Shown piece after piece: positions 1 to 14,051 of a DNA stretch of 64,000 nucleotides. The translations under genes and the position numbers were made by a program. The stretch spans positions 27,609 through 91,608 of the forward strand of contig NZ_AXWT01000019.1 in NCBI RefSeq assembly GCF_000482805.1. The letters are read 5' to 3'. How positions within the stretch are numbered: the stretch's first letter is position 1; the number at the start of each line of letters is the position of its first letter. Source of the DNA: Deinococcus murrayi DSM 11303. Lineage in GTDB: Bacteria; Deinococcota; Deinococci; Deinococcales; Deinococcaceae. Below the pieces are notes generated by a model that saw nothing but the letters and a program-made list of their open reading frames with translations, was not told the origin of the DNA and did not search any database.

Positions 1-294
<294 letters not shown>

Positions 295-324
295 CGCTCC
301 AGTCCGTCGCCCCTCGTGGGTGTG

Positions 325-2679
<2,355 letters not shown>

Positions 2680-2701
2680 CCTGCCTCCTTTGTTGAGGCC
2701 C

Positions 2702-3592
2702 TCAGGATAGGGGAGAGGGGGCTGCGGCGGGAACGGGGGCAGCCCCCTCCGGCTTCTGCGCCAGCGTCGCCCCCGCCAGAATCAGCGCCCCGCCCAGCAG
2801 CATGGCGGGCCGCAGGGGTTCTCCCAGCACCAGAAAGGCCAGGCCCACCGTGAACAGCGGCTCCAGCGTCCCCAGCAGGCTGGCCCGCGCCGCCCCCAGC
2901 CGGGCGACGGCCCCGTACAGGGCGGGCACGGCGACCAGGGTGGGCAACGCGGCGATGCCCAGCACCACGCCCCATTGCGCGGCGGTGCCTGGCACGCCCA
3001 GTTCCCCCCGCGCCCCGGCCAGGCCCCCGAAGGCGACCGCCCCCACGAGCGCGAGGTGCCCGGTGGCCGCGAGCGGCGGAACCTCCCGCAGCCAGCGCTC
3101 GGAGGTCAGCAGGTAGGCGGCGTACATGGCCCCGGCCCCGGCCCCCAGCGCCAGCCCCACGGGGTCCCGGTCGCCCGCCCCCGGCAGCCCCACGACGAGG
3201 CCCAGCCCCAGCGCGGCGAGCGCCACTGCCCCCAGCCGGGCTGCGCCGGGCCGCCGCCCCGCCAGCCACCCGAACAGAATCACGAAGGCGGGCGCGAGAT
3301 AGAGCAACAAGCCCGTCGCCCCCGCCGTGATGCGCCCCAAGGCCCCGAAGTAACAGCAGGTCGCCAGCACGTAGACTACCCCGGCCCCCAGCAGCGGCCC
3401 CCGCTCCCGCAGCGTCAGCCCCCGGCCCGCGAGCGGGAGGAGCAGGGCGGCGACCAGCCCAAAGCGCCAGGTGAGGACCTCGGAGGTGCCCAGCCCCACC
3501 TCGCCCGCGAGCTTGCCCCAGACCCCCAGCGTGGCGAAACTCAGGGCGGCGAGCAGGGCGAGAAAGAGGCCAGAGCGGGCGGGGGAGGGCAT
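2702..3592 (-). CDS. EamA/DMT-family transporter
   Basis: About 296 residues with roughly ten hydrophobic segments in two homologous halves, the usual EamA (drug/metabolite transporter) layout. The fold is seen in LSFATLGVWGKLA near the N-terminus and LLGTLEPLFTVGLAFLVLGEPL in the second half, the latter being the conserved EamA end of repeat two. It probably exports an amino acid or metabolite through the inner membrane; the substrate cannot be told. I chose ATG at 3592; a GTG at 3622 would add ten residues. It is divergent from priA and lies just downstream of the acylase on the same strand. Confidence 0.82.
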   Translation of the reverse strand: MPSPARSGLFLALLAALSFATLGVWGKLAGEVGLGTSEVLTWRFGLVAALLLPLAGRGLTLRERGPLLGAGVVYVLATCCYFGALGRITAGATGLLLYLAPAFVILFGWLAGRRPGAARLGAVALAALGLGLVVGLPGAGDRDPVGLALGAGAGAMYAAYLLTSERWLREVPPLAATGHLALVGAVAFGGLAGARGELGVPGTAAQWGVVLGIAALPTLVAVPALYGAVARLGAARASLLGTLEPLFTVGLAFLVLGEPLRPAMLLGGALILAGATLAQKPEGAAPVPAAAPSPLS

Positions 3593-3677
3593 GGACCTCA
3601 GCGTAGGCCCTCGCGGGGGCACCTCGGCCCCGGCTTGTCTGCGACCCGCCCCACCTCCCCCATCCGGCCCGGTGCGC

Positions 3678-3683
3678 TAGCGT
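3678..3683 (+). promoter_or_regulatory. -10 box of leaderless priA transcript
   Basis: TAGCGT lies seven bases before the GTG at 3691. This TANNNT-plus-7 arrangement recurs before many starts in the window and matches leaderless transcription known in Deinococcus. No clear -35 element is visible. Confidence 0.5.
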
Positions 3684-3690
3684 CGGCCCC

Positions 3691-6207
3691 GTGATGCCGC
3701 CCGCCCCCAGCCTCCCCCCAGTGCCCTGGCGGGTGGCGCTTCCCCTTCCCATTCCGACGCTCGATTTTGCCGCTCCACACGGCTTCGGGGGTGCGGTGCC
3801 GTTGGGGTGCCGGGTGCTGGTGCCCTGGCGCGGCGGGCTGTCGGTGGGGCTGGTGGTGGGCGCGGGCGAGGGCGGGGTCGGCAGCTCCCGCCTGCGCGAG
3901 GCTGTGCACCTCCTCGACGACGAGGACGGTCCCTGGGTGCCCCCCGCCACCGTGGAGGCGGTCACCGCCTGGGCGCGGGAGGCGCGGCTGCCCGCCGGGC
4001 TGGTCTGGAGTGACCTCCTGGGCGTGGGGTGGGAGGTGCGGCTGGAGCACCGGGTGCGGGCGGTGCCCGACGCGGACCTGGGGGCCTTCGGGTCGCACGT
4101 GCCGGGGCCGACCTGGACCGACGCCGCCGACTACTCGCCCCCCCTCCTCGACGCCATCCGCGAGCAGGGGCTGCTGGAGGAAGCCTTTCGGCCCCGCCCC
4201 CGGTGGCGCGGGGTGGTGCGGGCACGGCCCCTGGAGGAGGTCCCCGCCGCCGCCCGCACGCGGACCGTGCTGCGGGCCGCCGCCGAGCCGCCCCCCACCC
4301 TGACCGCGAAGGGCCGCGCAGCCTGGGCTTGGCTCGCGGAGCACGGCCCCCAGCCCACCCTGTCGGCCTGGGCGCGGGGGGCCGGGGTGGGGGGCGGGGT
4401 GGTGAATGGGGTGCTGAACGCGGGCGGGGCGGCCTGGGTCCGGGAGGAAGCCCCCCCGCCCCCCGCCTGGCAGTGGCTGCACGAGCACGGCCCCGCCGAC
4501 TCGCTGAGTGCGTGGGCGGCCCGCGCCTCGGCGGACGGGGTGGGGCTGACCCCCACGGCGGCGGGCACCCTGGCCCTGCGCGGCTGGGCAGACACCGTGC
4601 AGGAGGTCGCGCCGCCCCCCGCTCTGCTCGCCCCCGCCCCCGCCGGGGTGCCCACCCACCCCGACCGCCTCCCCGAAGCCCCCGCCTGGCGGCTACACGG
4701 CGGGCGTCCGGCGTCCCGCTTCCTCGCGCTGGCCCCCCGCCTCGCCCGGCTGCTGGCGCAGGGGCGCGGGGTGCTCGTCCTCGCGCCCGACCACGCCACC
4801 CTGCGCCGCGCCTGGGAGGGCCTCTCCGGGCTGGCGGGGGCGGCGGGCACGCGGGCGGTGCAGGTCAGCGGGGCGCTCGGCCCGGAGGAACGCGAGCACA
4901 CCTGGCACCTCATCCGCACGGGGGCCGCCCGGCTGGTGATTGGGAGTTACCTCGCCCTCGTGACCCCGCTGGAGGACCCCGCCCTCATCGTCGTGCTGGA
5001 GGAGGGCAGCGACGCCTACAAGCTCCAGTCGGGGTCGCGGGCCTTTATTCCCGACGTGGCCGCGCGGGTGGCGAGCGCCCACGACGCGGCCCTCGCGCTC
5101 GTGGGGGCGGTCCCCGCCGCCGAGAGCGTGCCCCTGCCCGGCGCAGTCTTGCCCCCGCCCCGGCTGCGGCTGCACGTCGTGGATTACGCCCACCCGCCGC
5201 AGCAGCCGGAGCTGGGGCCGCTCTCCTCGGTGCACCTCACCCCCGGCGACCTGGGCTATCCCCTCAGCCATGACCTCGTGCGGCTCTTGCGGCAGGTGCA
5301 GGAGCGGGGCCGGCAGGCCGCGCTGCTCGCCCCCCGGCGGGGGTACTCGGCCCTGCTGCGCTGCCCCTCGTGTGACCACACGCCGGGCTGCCGCCACTGT
5401 GACGTGCCGCTGCGCTTTCACCAGGGCACCCGGCAGCTCACCTGCCACCAGTGCGGCTATCACGAACCCGTGCCCGACCGCTGCGACGAGTGCGGCGAGC
5501 CGATGTGGAAGGCCCGTGGCCCCGGCACCGAGTGGATTGCCGCCGAGGTCGCCCGGCTGGTGCCCGGCCTGCCCGTCTACCGCTGCGACAAGGACCGTCA
5601 GGACGACCTTTCTCCCCTGCACGCCGGGGAGAGCGGGGTGGTCGTGGGCACCCAACTGCTGCTCTCCGGGGAAGCCCCGCCGAACCTCGCCCTGTTGGGG
5701 GTGACGCTGGCGGATACCTGGCTGAACGTCTCGGACTTCCGCGCCTCCGAGCGCTATCACCGCCTGCTGCGGCAGCTCGGCGAGTGGCACGTCTCGCGCC
5801 CGCCCCTGCTGGTCGTGCAGACCTTTCAGGCCGAGCATCCGGCCCTGCGCGTTCTCGTCGAGGGCAAAGACGCCCTGGCCTACCCCACCGCCGAGGAGCG
5901 TGCCCGCAGAGCTTTGGGCTACCCCCCCCACGCCCGCCTCGCGCAGGTGGAGGTGGCCGCCCGCGAAGCCCGCCGCGCCCGCGAGGTTGCCGCCGAGGTC
6001 TTTGACGCCCTGCACGGGGCGGGGGCGGCGGAAGGGGAGGTCCTGGGTCCGGCCCCCAGCCCGGTCGCCCGGCTGCGCGGGGTCTACCCCTATCACCTGC
6101 TGCTGCGGGCGCGAAACGACCGCCGCCTCTCCGAACTGCTCGCCGTCCTGGACCGCCCCTGGCGAGCGCGGGTGCGGGTGGACGTCAACCCGCGGGGGGG
6201 GCTGTAG
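3691..6207 (+). CDS. priA: Primosomal protein N' (PriA), probable pseudohelicase
   Basis: 838 residues. The N-terminal 3'-DNA-binding domain starts at VALPLPIPTLDFAAP, and the zinc-binding module lies at about 557-606 (CPSC, CRHC, CHQC, CDEC), followed by the C-terminal helicase lobe and the CPxPVARLRGVYPYHLLL-like domain. PriA restarts collapsed replication forks. In this protein the Walker A loop expected near residue 334 reads LHGGRPASRF, with no GxGKT, and the expected DEEH box reads LEEGSD near 436. Loss of ATPase motifs is known for D. radiodurans PriA, described as a pseudohelicase. The GTG start is set by the leaderless -10 box seven bases upstream. Confidence 0.93.
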   Translation: MMPPAPSLPPVPWRVALPLPIPTLDFAAPHGFGGAVPLGCRVLVPWRGGLSVGLVVGAGEGGVGSSRLREAVHLLDDEDGPWVPPATVEAVTAWAREARLPAGLVWSDLLGVGWEVRLEHRVRAVPDADLGAFGSHVPGPTWTDAADYSPPLLDAIREQGLLEEAFRPRPRWRGVVRARPLEEVPAAARTRTVLRAAAEPPPTLTAKGRAAWAWLAEHGPQPTLSAWARGAGVGGGVVNGVLNAGGAAWVREEAPPPPAWQWLHEHGPADSLSAWAARASADGVGLTPTAAGTLALRGWADTVQEVAPPPALLAPAPAGVPTHPDRLPEAPAWRLHGGRPASRFLALAPRLARLLAQGRGVLVLAPDHATLRRAWEGLSGLAGAAGTRAVQVSGALGPEEREHTWHLIRTGAARLVIGSYLALVTPLEDPALIVVLEEGSDAYKLQSGSRAFIPDVAARVASAHDAALALVGAVPAAESVPLPGAVLPPPRLRLHVVDYAHPPQQPELGPLSSVHLTPGDLGYPLSHDLVRLLRQVQERGRQAALLAPRRGYSALLRCPSCDHTPGCRHCDVPLRFHQGTRQLTCHQCGYHEPVPDRCDECGEPMWKARGPGTEWIAAEVARLVPGLPVYRCDKDRQDDLSPLHAGESGVVVGTQLLLSGEAPPNLALLGVTLADTWLNVSDFRASERYHRLLRQLGEWHVSRPPLLVVQTFQAEHPALRVLVEGKDALAYPTAEERARRALGYPPHARLAQVEVAAREARRAREVAAEVFDALHGAGAAEGEVLGPAPSPVARLRGVYPYHLLLRARNDRRLSELLAVLDRPWRARVRVDVNPRGGL

Positions 6208-6286
6208 GCCAGCCAGCCCTGTCCCCCCATCAGGGGGGGTCCTCATTTGCGTCGCGAGGTTGAGCAGAACCTGAGACACTGCTGAT

Positions 6287-7444
6287 GTGAGATTAAAAAG
6301 CCTACAAAGAGGCTCCTGGCACCCAGTGTTGCTGACGCTGGCGCTGGCTCTCTCCGCGTTGCCGCCGCTGCCTTTCAGTTCGGTGGCGCTGGCGGCGACC
6401 CAGCAGGAGCAGACGGTGCAGGTGCAGGGGCAGGCTCCATTCGCGGGGAACGTCGCGGCGGCGCGGCAGGCGGCCATCAATGACGCGGTGCGGGCTGCCA
6501 TCGAGCAGGTGCTCGGCGCCTACATCAGCACGTCAAGCACCCTGCGCAGCACCGACGAGTTCGAGCAGTTTCAGCAGCGCCTGATGAAGCGCTCGGACGG
6601 CTTCGGGCGCGTGACGCAGGTGTTGTCCGAGGGGCAGCAGGGCAGCTTCTACACCGTGACGGTGCGGGTGGTGGTGGCCCGCCCCAGCCTCGAACAGGAA
6701 CTCAAGGCCTTTCTCGCGCAAAAGGGCGACCCCCGCATCATCGTGGCGATTCCTGAGGTGATTTTGCGCCGCACCGTCCCCGACCCCGCCGCCGAGACCG
6801 AGGTGCAGCGGGCGCTCATCGCCGCCGGGTACCGGGTAGTCGACCTCAAGCAGACCGAGCAAAATGCCCTGCGCGACGTGCTGCGCGGCGGCAGCCTCAG
6901 CAGTCAAGCGCTCAGCGACCTCGCAACCCGGTTCAAGGCCGACCTGCTGATTACCGGAGAAGCCTTTGCGGAGGAGTACGGCACCGTGCTCTCGCAGCGG
7001 GCCTATACCGCTCGCCTCGAACTCAAAATCGTGGACCTCGCTACCGGACAAATCATCTTCAGCGACGCCTTTACGGGAACGGGTACGGCCCCCACCGATG
7101 CGGTAGCGGGCAAGGCCGCGCTGCAAAACGTTGCCAAAACGGCGGTGCCCGCTCTGCCGGGTGCCCTGCTGGGCTGGCTCAGTGGCAGCGGCAAAGCCGC
7201 CGGGCGCACCTTCAGCGTGCGGCTGGTGGGGGTGCCCAGCTTCCGCGCCCTCAACGATACGCTGGCGTCGTTGCGGGCTGCGGCGGGGGTGGCGGCGGCC
7301 CTGAGCCGACACTTCGACGCGGCGGGTGCCCAAGTGGAGGTCGAGTACAGCGGTTCCCCTGAGGACCTCGCTGGCCTCCTAGAAGACCTCGGTCTGACCG
7401 TCACCGGCCTCAGCGCAGGCGAAATCACCGTTTCTTACCGCTGA
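6287..7444 (+). CDS. Exported FlgT-like/LPP20-like protein
   Basis: 385 residues with a signal peptide that ends near ALAA (about residue 35). The next block, VQVQGQAPFAGNV followed by an AARQAAINDAVRAAIEQVLG helix, resembles the N-terminal domain of flagellar protein FlgT and LPP20-type lipoproteins. A middle alpha/beta region (IIVAIPEVILRR, AGYRVVDL, ADLLITGEAF, LELKIVDLATGQ) has the CsgG/FlgT-middle-domain pattern. There are no flagellar genes nearby, so a flagellar role is unlikely. It is the first gene of a three-gene run that ends with a CsgG-like protein. Start GTG follows GACACT by six bases, suggesting a leaderless message. Exact function unknown. Confidence 0.7.
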   Translation: MRLKSLQRGSWHPVLLTLALALSALPPLPFSSVALAATQQEQTVQVQGQAPFAGNVAAARQAAINDAVRAAIEQVLGAYISTSSTLRSTDEFEQFQQRLMKRSDGFGRVTQVLSEGQQGSFYTVTVRVVVARPSLEQELKAFLAQKGDPRIIVAIPEVILRRTVPDPAAETEVQRALIAAGYRVVDLKQTEQNALRDVLRGGSLSSQALSDLATRFKADLLITGEAFAEEYGTVLSQRAYTARLELKIVDLATGQIIFSDAFTGTGTAPTDAVAGKAALQNVAKTAVPALPGALLGWLSGSGKAAGRTFSVRLVGVPSFRALNDTLASLRAAAGVAAALSRHFDAAGAQVEVEYSGSPEDLAGLLEDLGLTVTGLSAGEITVSYR

Positions 7445-7466
7445 CCCCCCACCCCAAGGAGAATCC

Positions 7467-8165
7467 ATGCAAAAGTTCCTGATGACCGCCGCCCTGTGCG
7501 CGGGGGCTGCGCTGGCCCAGGCTGCCGACGCGCCCGTCACAGCCCAGCAGTTCGTCAACACCGAGGGCGTGCAGGCCGCCTACACCGTGCGGGGTGACCA
7601 GCTCAGCCCGGTCGATGCCCTCGCGCTGATGCGGCAGTGCACCCTGTCGGGGGCCTCCCTCGTCGACACCAACCGTGACGGACGCAATGACACCCTGCGG
7701 GTTTACGGCTTCGGCATCGTGCCCGCGCAGGTCTATCAAGCGCGGGGCGTCACGGCCCTCGCTCCCGCCATGCAAAAAGCAGAGCTGCGGGCCAATGGCG
7801 CCGCTGCCGAATTCTTCGGGGGCTTGCGGACGGCAGTCGTGCGGAGCCTGGACACTCAAGACACCACCGCCAGCGTCGTGGACGGCGGCGACCTGAAGCT
7901 CTCTAACCTCGCCGTGGAAACGGTGCGTGAGAGCGTTCGGACGGGTGCCCAGGCCGTGCTGCGCGGCGGGCGAGTCACCGGGCACCGCCTCGTCAGCCTG
8001 GGCAATCAGGGGCTGTGTGTGGTGGCCCGCTACGAACTGCCGCTGGACCAACGCTCCGCGGCTGCCCCGGCACCCGCGCCGCGCGGCGCGGCTCTGCCGG
8101 GGGGTGCGGTGCCCGGACGGTCGGGTTTCCCCCTGCCCCCGCCCGGCACCAGCGGTGACTTCTGA
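7467..8165 (+). CDS. Exported protein of unknown function
   Basis: 232 residues. It has a short signal peptide (cleavage probably after AQAADA, about residue 22), a central alpha/beta region with no motif I recognise, and a Pro/Ala/Gly-rich C-terminal tail from about residue 195. Its position 22 bases after the FlgT-like gene and just before a CsgG-like gene suggests a shared periplasmic or envelope assembly. The start is supported by AAGGAG about six bases upstream of ATG. One internal DTNRDGRND stretch looks like a Ca-binding loop but is not a full EF-hand. Confidence 0.65.
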   Translation: MQKFLMTAALCAGAALAQAADAPVTAQQFVNTEGVQAAYTVRGDQLSPVDALALMRQCTLSGASLVDTNRDGRNDTLRVYGFGIVPAQVYQARGVTALAPAMQKAELRANGAAAEFFGGLRTAVVRSLDTQDTTASVVDGGDLKLSNLAVETVRESVRTGAQAVLRGGRVTGHRLVSLGNQGLCVVARYELPLDQRSAAAPAPAPRGAALPGGAVPGRSGFPLPPPGTSGDF

Positions 8166-8223
8166 CCCTCCCTTTCCTCGCCTCTTTGCACGTTCTCGTT
8201 TCCTCTTTTCCAAGGAGCTTTTT

Positions 8224-8868
8224 ATGACCCACCTGCGCCTGCTCGCCCTGACCCTCGCCCTCGCCGCGCCCGCCGCCGCTCAGACCACGGCCACCCCAGC
8301 GGCTCCGGCCACGCCCGCCCCAGTCACTGCTGCCCCCGCCCTGCCGCAGGGACAGGTCAACGTGGCTGTGGGAACGCTGCGCTGCAAAGCGTCCAAATGC
8401 TCCTCCGAGCTTGGGGACGGTATCTCGGACGCCCTGACAACTGCCCTGCTCAATACCGGCAAGTTTGCCGTCTATGAGCGCGAGAACGCCGGGCAACTCA
8501 CCGAGGAGGCGTTCCTGAGCGGGGGTACCGCATTTGAGGGCGCCGACCTGCTGATTTTCGGCTCCATCACCCAGTATGAACCCGAAGCTGCTGCGGGTGG
8601 CATCAGCTTCATGGGAGTGTCCCTGGGCCAGAAGAAGAGCACCATCGCCATGGACCTGCGGATTGTGGACGTGAAGACTCGCCGCACCATCGGAGGCACC
8701 CAGGTGAAAGGTGAGGCGCAGGGCAACAGCTTCAATCTCAGCGGCCTGCTTCCGATGAACATCGGCGCGAAGTCCAGCCCGCAGATTGAAGCCGCCATCA
8801 GCGCGATGCTGAACGACGCCGTGCAGCAGCTTCTGCTCAAGATTCCCGCCAGCTACTACCGCAACTGA
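8224..8868 (+). CDS. CsgG/HfaB-family exported protein
   Basis: 214 residues after starting at the ATG preceded by AAGGAGC. It has a signal peptide ending near AAAQ, an Ala/Pro-rich linker and then a CsgG fold: VAVGTL, LGDGISDALTTALLNTGKFAVYER, ADLLIFGSITQYE, and LRIVDVKTRRTIGG. In E. coli, CsgG is a lipoprotein forming the outer-membrane curli secretion pore. Here no lipobox Cys follows the signal peptide and no curli subunit genes are close, so a pore role is not shown. A periplasmic scaffold in the envelope is as likely. A terminator follows directly. Confidence 0.8.
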   Translation: MTHLRLLALTLALAAPAAAQTTATPAAPATPAPVTAAPALPQGQVNVAVGTLRCKASKCSSELGDGISDALTTALLNTGKFAVYERENAGQLTEEAFLSGGTAFEGADLLIFGSITQYEPEAAAGGISFMGVSLGQKKSTIAMDLRIVDVKTRRTIGGTQVKGEAQGNSFNLSGLLPMNIGAKSSPQIEAAISAMLNDAVQQLLLKIPASYYRN

Positions 8869-8878
8869 GCCGGAGGTC

Positions 8879-8933
8879 GTCAGGCCGGGACGAGGGGCGG
8901 CAGCCTCCCCTCCCCCCCGGCCTGACCCTTTTC
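8879..8933 (+). terminator. Rho-independent terminator after the CsgG-like gene
   Basis: GTCAGGCCGGG at 8879-8889 pairs perfectly with CCCGGCCTGAC at 8916-8926, followed by a short TTTTC run. It closes the 6287-8868 operon. Confidence 0.75.
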
Positions 8934-8967
8934 TTGAACTTTTCCCGGCCCCGCTGTCCCGCTGGGC

Positions 8968-8973
8968 TAGACT
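8968..8973 (+). promoter_or_regulatory. -10 box of leaderless phosphoesterase transcript
   Basis: TAGACT sits exactly seven bases before the ATG at 8981, leaving no room for a Shine-Dalgarno sequence. Confidence 0.5.
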
Positions 8974-8980
8974 GCCCGCC

Positions 8981-9715
<735 letters not shown>

Positions 9716-9734
9716 GCGGAACTGAGAAAAATAT

Positions 9735-9755
9735 CCCCCGCACGCGGCGGGGGTT
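9735..9755. terminator. Bidirectional terminator between convergent genes
   Basis: CCCCCGC and GCGGGGG form a hairpin with an A-rich 5' flank (AAAAATAT), which serves as the T-run for the minus strand. It lies between the phosphoesterase and the VC0807-type gene. Confidence 0.6.
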
Positions 9756-9782
9756 CCGGTGGCCTGAATGTGCCGGTTCAGC

Positions 9783-10577
<795 letters not shown>

Positions 10578-10588
10578 TGTCTCACCCT

Positions 10589-10682
10589 GGCCTGTGGCGT
10601 GTCGCGTGTGGCCCCTGGACCCCTGAGCATGAGCTGAGGCTCTCCGCGCCTCCACAAGCCACAAGCCACGAGCCACAGGCCC
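10589..10682. repeat. Inverted heptad-repeat hairpin (GCCACNN type)
   Basis: The left arm starts GGCCTGTGGC (10589-10598) and the right arm ends with its exact complement GCCACAGGCC (10672-10681). The right arm is built of seven-base units beginning CACAAGC, CACAAGC, CACGAGC; the left arm has the same period. The arms enclose about 45 bases. The element lies in the promoter-side spacer of the VC0807-type gene and abuts the stop of the DR2241-like gene. Confidence 0.75.
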
Positions 10683-12098
<1,416 letters not shown>

Positions 12099-12278
12099 AC
12101 GGCGGGCACTCTAGCAGCGCTCCCCCGGCGCGATTGTCCCCCTGGCTCAAGTTCGCGGGGCGGCCCCCGCATGAACCTTTTCCGCAAGCTGCCCTCACGC
12201 TCGCCTCTCTTGGGCCGCTTAGGGTAGACGCTGAAGCCCGCATTTTCCCCCGCCCCCCATTCCCCAGGAGGTCCCCCG

Positions 12279-12704
12279 ATGTTTTTCCAGCAACGTGACC
12301 GGCACGAGCGTATGGCCCGCTTTGACCCCCGCGACACCAACATGGACGGCGTGGTCAGCCCGCAGGAAGCGGCGGCTTACATCCAGGACTACCTGCAACA
12401 TGCCTCCCCGGAAGAGCGCCAGCAAATCATGCGCGAGTACTTCTCGCAGATGAGTCCGCAGGAGCGCCAGCAGCTTGGCGACGCGATGGTGCAAAGCCCC
12501 TATAGCCCGGTGCAGACCGTGCGCTACGACGACCCCGACGACCTCGCGGATGCCTACACCCGCACCGCGCAGGCTCCCCTGCAAGATGGCCGCAGCCCCC
12601 TGGAACAGGCTTTCGGGCAGGGCGGGGCGCTGAGCAACCCGATGGTCAAGGCGGGGCTGGTGGGCCTCGCGGCGATGATTGGCTCCAAGATGCTGCGCCG
12701 CTGA
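12279..12704 (+). CDS. Small EF-hand-like protein
   Basis: 141 residues. An EF-hand loop DTNMDGVVSPQE at about residues 19-30 has Asp, Asn, Asp, Gly, Ser and Glu at the canonical positions 1, 3, 5, 6, 9 and 12. Only one loop is present. The middle is rich in Glu, Gln and Arg and helical; the C-terminus has a hydrophobic stretch (MVKAGLVGLAAMIG) that could anchor the protein. Deinococcus genomes carry similar uncharacterised proteins, so calcium sensing is an inference. The start is well supported by CAGGAGGT before ATG. The 180-base spacer to the divergent DR2241-like gene should hold both promoters. Confidence 0.7.
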   Translation: MFFQQRDRHERMARFDPRDTNMDGVVSPQEAAAYIQDYLQHASPEERQQIMREYFSQMSPQERQQLGDAMVQSPYSPVQTVRYDDPDDLADAYTRTAQAPLQDGRSPLEQAFGQGGALSNPMVKAGLVGLAAMIGSKMLRR

Positions 12705-12829
12705 TTCCGGACCAGCCCGCTGCGCCCCTGGCCCCCGTTGTGCCGGGGGCGTTTTGCTGGGCTGGGCGGCCCTTCATGAAGGTGACCGGGAGGTCAGCCC
12801 CCCCGCTCCACCCGCTACAATCGCCCGCA

Positions 12830-13915
12830 ATGCCCCTCGCGTACCTCACGCGCATCGCGCAAACCCCCGCCCCCACCTTCGATGAGGCAGAGCGGGCCGA
12901 CCTGATGGCCGCGCTGTGGGAAGAGTTGGGGTACGCCACCGAACGCGACGAGGTGGGCAATGTCCTCACCCGGCTGACGCCTCCCGGCACCGAGGGTCGG
13001 CCCGCGCTCCTGCTGGCCGCGCACCTTGACACGGTGTTTCCCCGCGGCACGGACGTGACCGTGCGTGAGGAGGGCGGCAAGCTCATTGGCCCCGGCGTGG
13101 GCGACAACAGCGCCAGCCTCGCGGTGCTGACGGCCCTGCTGCGTGACCTGCGGGGCCGCGAGGGGGAGCTGCGTCGCCCGCTGTGGGTGGCCGCCAACGT
13201 CGCGGAGGAGGGCTTAGGCGACCTGCGCGGGGCCAAGCACCTCATCGCCACGCACCGCGAGCGGCTGGGGGCCTTCATCGCGGTGGATGGCTATTTGGGG
13301 GTCGCCGTCACCCGCGCGGTGGGGGTGCGGCGCTACCGGGCCACCTTCCTGGGACCAGGGGGGCATTCCTGGGGCGACCAGGCCCCCAGCGCCCTGCACG
13401 CCCTGGGTACGGCGATTCACGACCTGTACGCCCTGCGCCGCCCCGCCTCGCCGCGCACTACCCTCAATGTGGGGCTGGCGTCGGGCGGTACCAGCGTGAA
13501 CACCATCGCCAGCAGCGCCGAGCTGCTCCTCGACCTGCGCTCGCTCGACCCGGAGTTGCTGGACGACCTCGACCGCCGGGCACAGGCAGCCTTGCACGGG
13601 GCCGCCCGCGCGGTGGGCGTCGGGCTGCGGCTGGAGCGGGTGGGCGACCGTCCCGGCGGCGACCTGGGGGCGGCACCCCTCCTCGACCTCGCCCGCGAGG
13701 CCGCCCGCGAGGGCCGCACTGACCTGCGCCTCGCGTCGAGCAGCACCGACGCCAACGCTGCCGCCCCCCACACCCTCCCGGCCATCGCCCTGGGCGTTTA
13801 CCGTGGCGGCAACGCCCACCGCGAGGACGAGTGGGTTCAGGTCAGCAGCCTGGGACCGGGCCTGCGCTTCCTCGCGCGGGTGGTGGCCCTCTATCAGCGG
13901 CGTCCGGTGGCGTGA
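12830..13915 (+). CDS. M20-family metallopeptidase (PepT/ArgE-like)
   Basis: 361 residues. M20 landmarks are clear: AAHLDTVFP (first His and Asp ligand) near 63, GPGVGDNSAS with the bridging Asp near 87, VAEEGLGD with catalytic Glu-Glu near 125, an inserted dimerisation domain from about 165 to 270, and the last His in GNAHREDEW near 330. The enzyme should be a cytoplasmic di-zinc aminopeptidase or amino-acid deacylase; the subfamily looks closest to tripeptidase-like members. The start ATG at 12830 is eight bases after TACAAT, suggesting a leaderless mRNA, so the longer upstream frame from 12740 is not used. Confidence 0.85.
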   Translation: MPLAYLTRIAQTPAPTFDEAERADLMAALWEELGYATERDEVGNVLTRLTPPGTEGRPALLLAAHLDTVFPRGTDVTVREEGGKLIGPGVGDNSASLAVLTALLRDLRGREGELRRPLWVAANVAEEGLGDLRGAKHLIATHRERLGAFIAVDGYLGVAVTRAVGVRRYRATFLGPGGHSWGDQAPSALHALGTAIHDLYALRRPASPRTTLNVGLASGGTSVNTIASSAELLLDLRSLDPELLDDLDRRAQAALHGAARAVGVGLRLERVGDRPGGDLGAAPLLDLAREAAREGRTDLRLASSSTDANAAAPHTLPAIALGVYRGGNAHREDEWVQVSSLGPGLRFLARVVALYQRRPVA

Positions 13916-13916
13916 G

Positions 13917-13974
13917 GAAGCTGGCAGCTTTGAGCTGTTAGCCATCAGCATTCAGCTCTTAGCCGTCGGCTTCG
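13917..13974. repeat. AGCNNNN heptad array
   Basis: Seven consecutive units start with AGC at exact seven-base steps (13919, 13926, 13933, 13940, 13947, 13954, 13961). GAAGC at 13917 and GCTTC at 13969 close it as an imperfect palindrome. It begins two bases after the peptidase stop codon, and a T7 run follows near 13980, so it may also act in transcript termination. Confidence 0.7.
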
Positions 13975-14051
13975 GACCGCTTTTTTTGTGACTCAAACGG
14001 CATTTCTCCCCCACCAACTTCCCATCTGCCCGGCGCACAATGGGGGGACCC

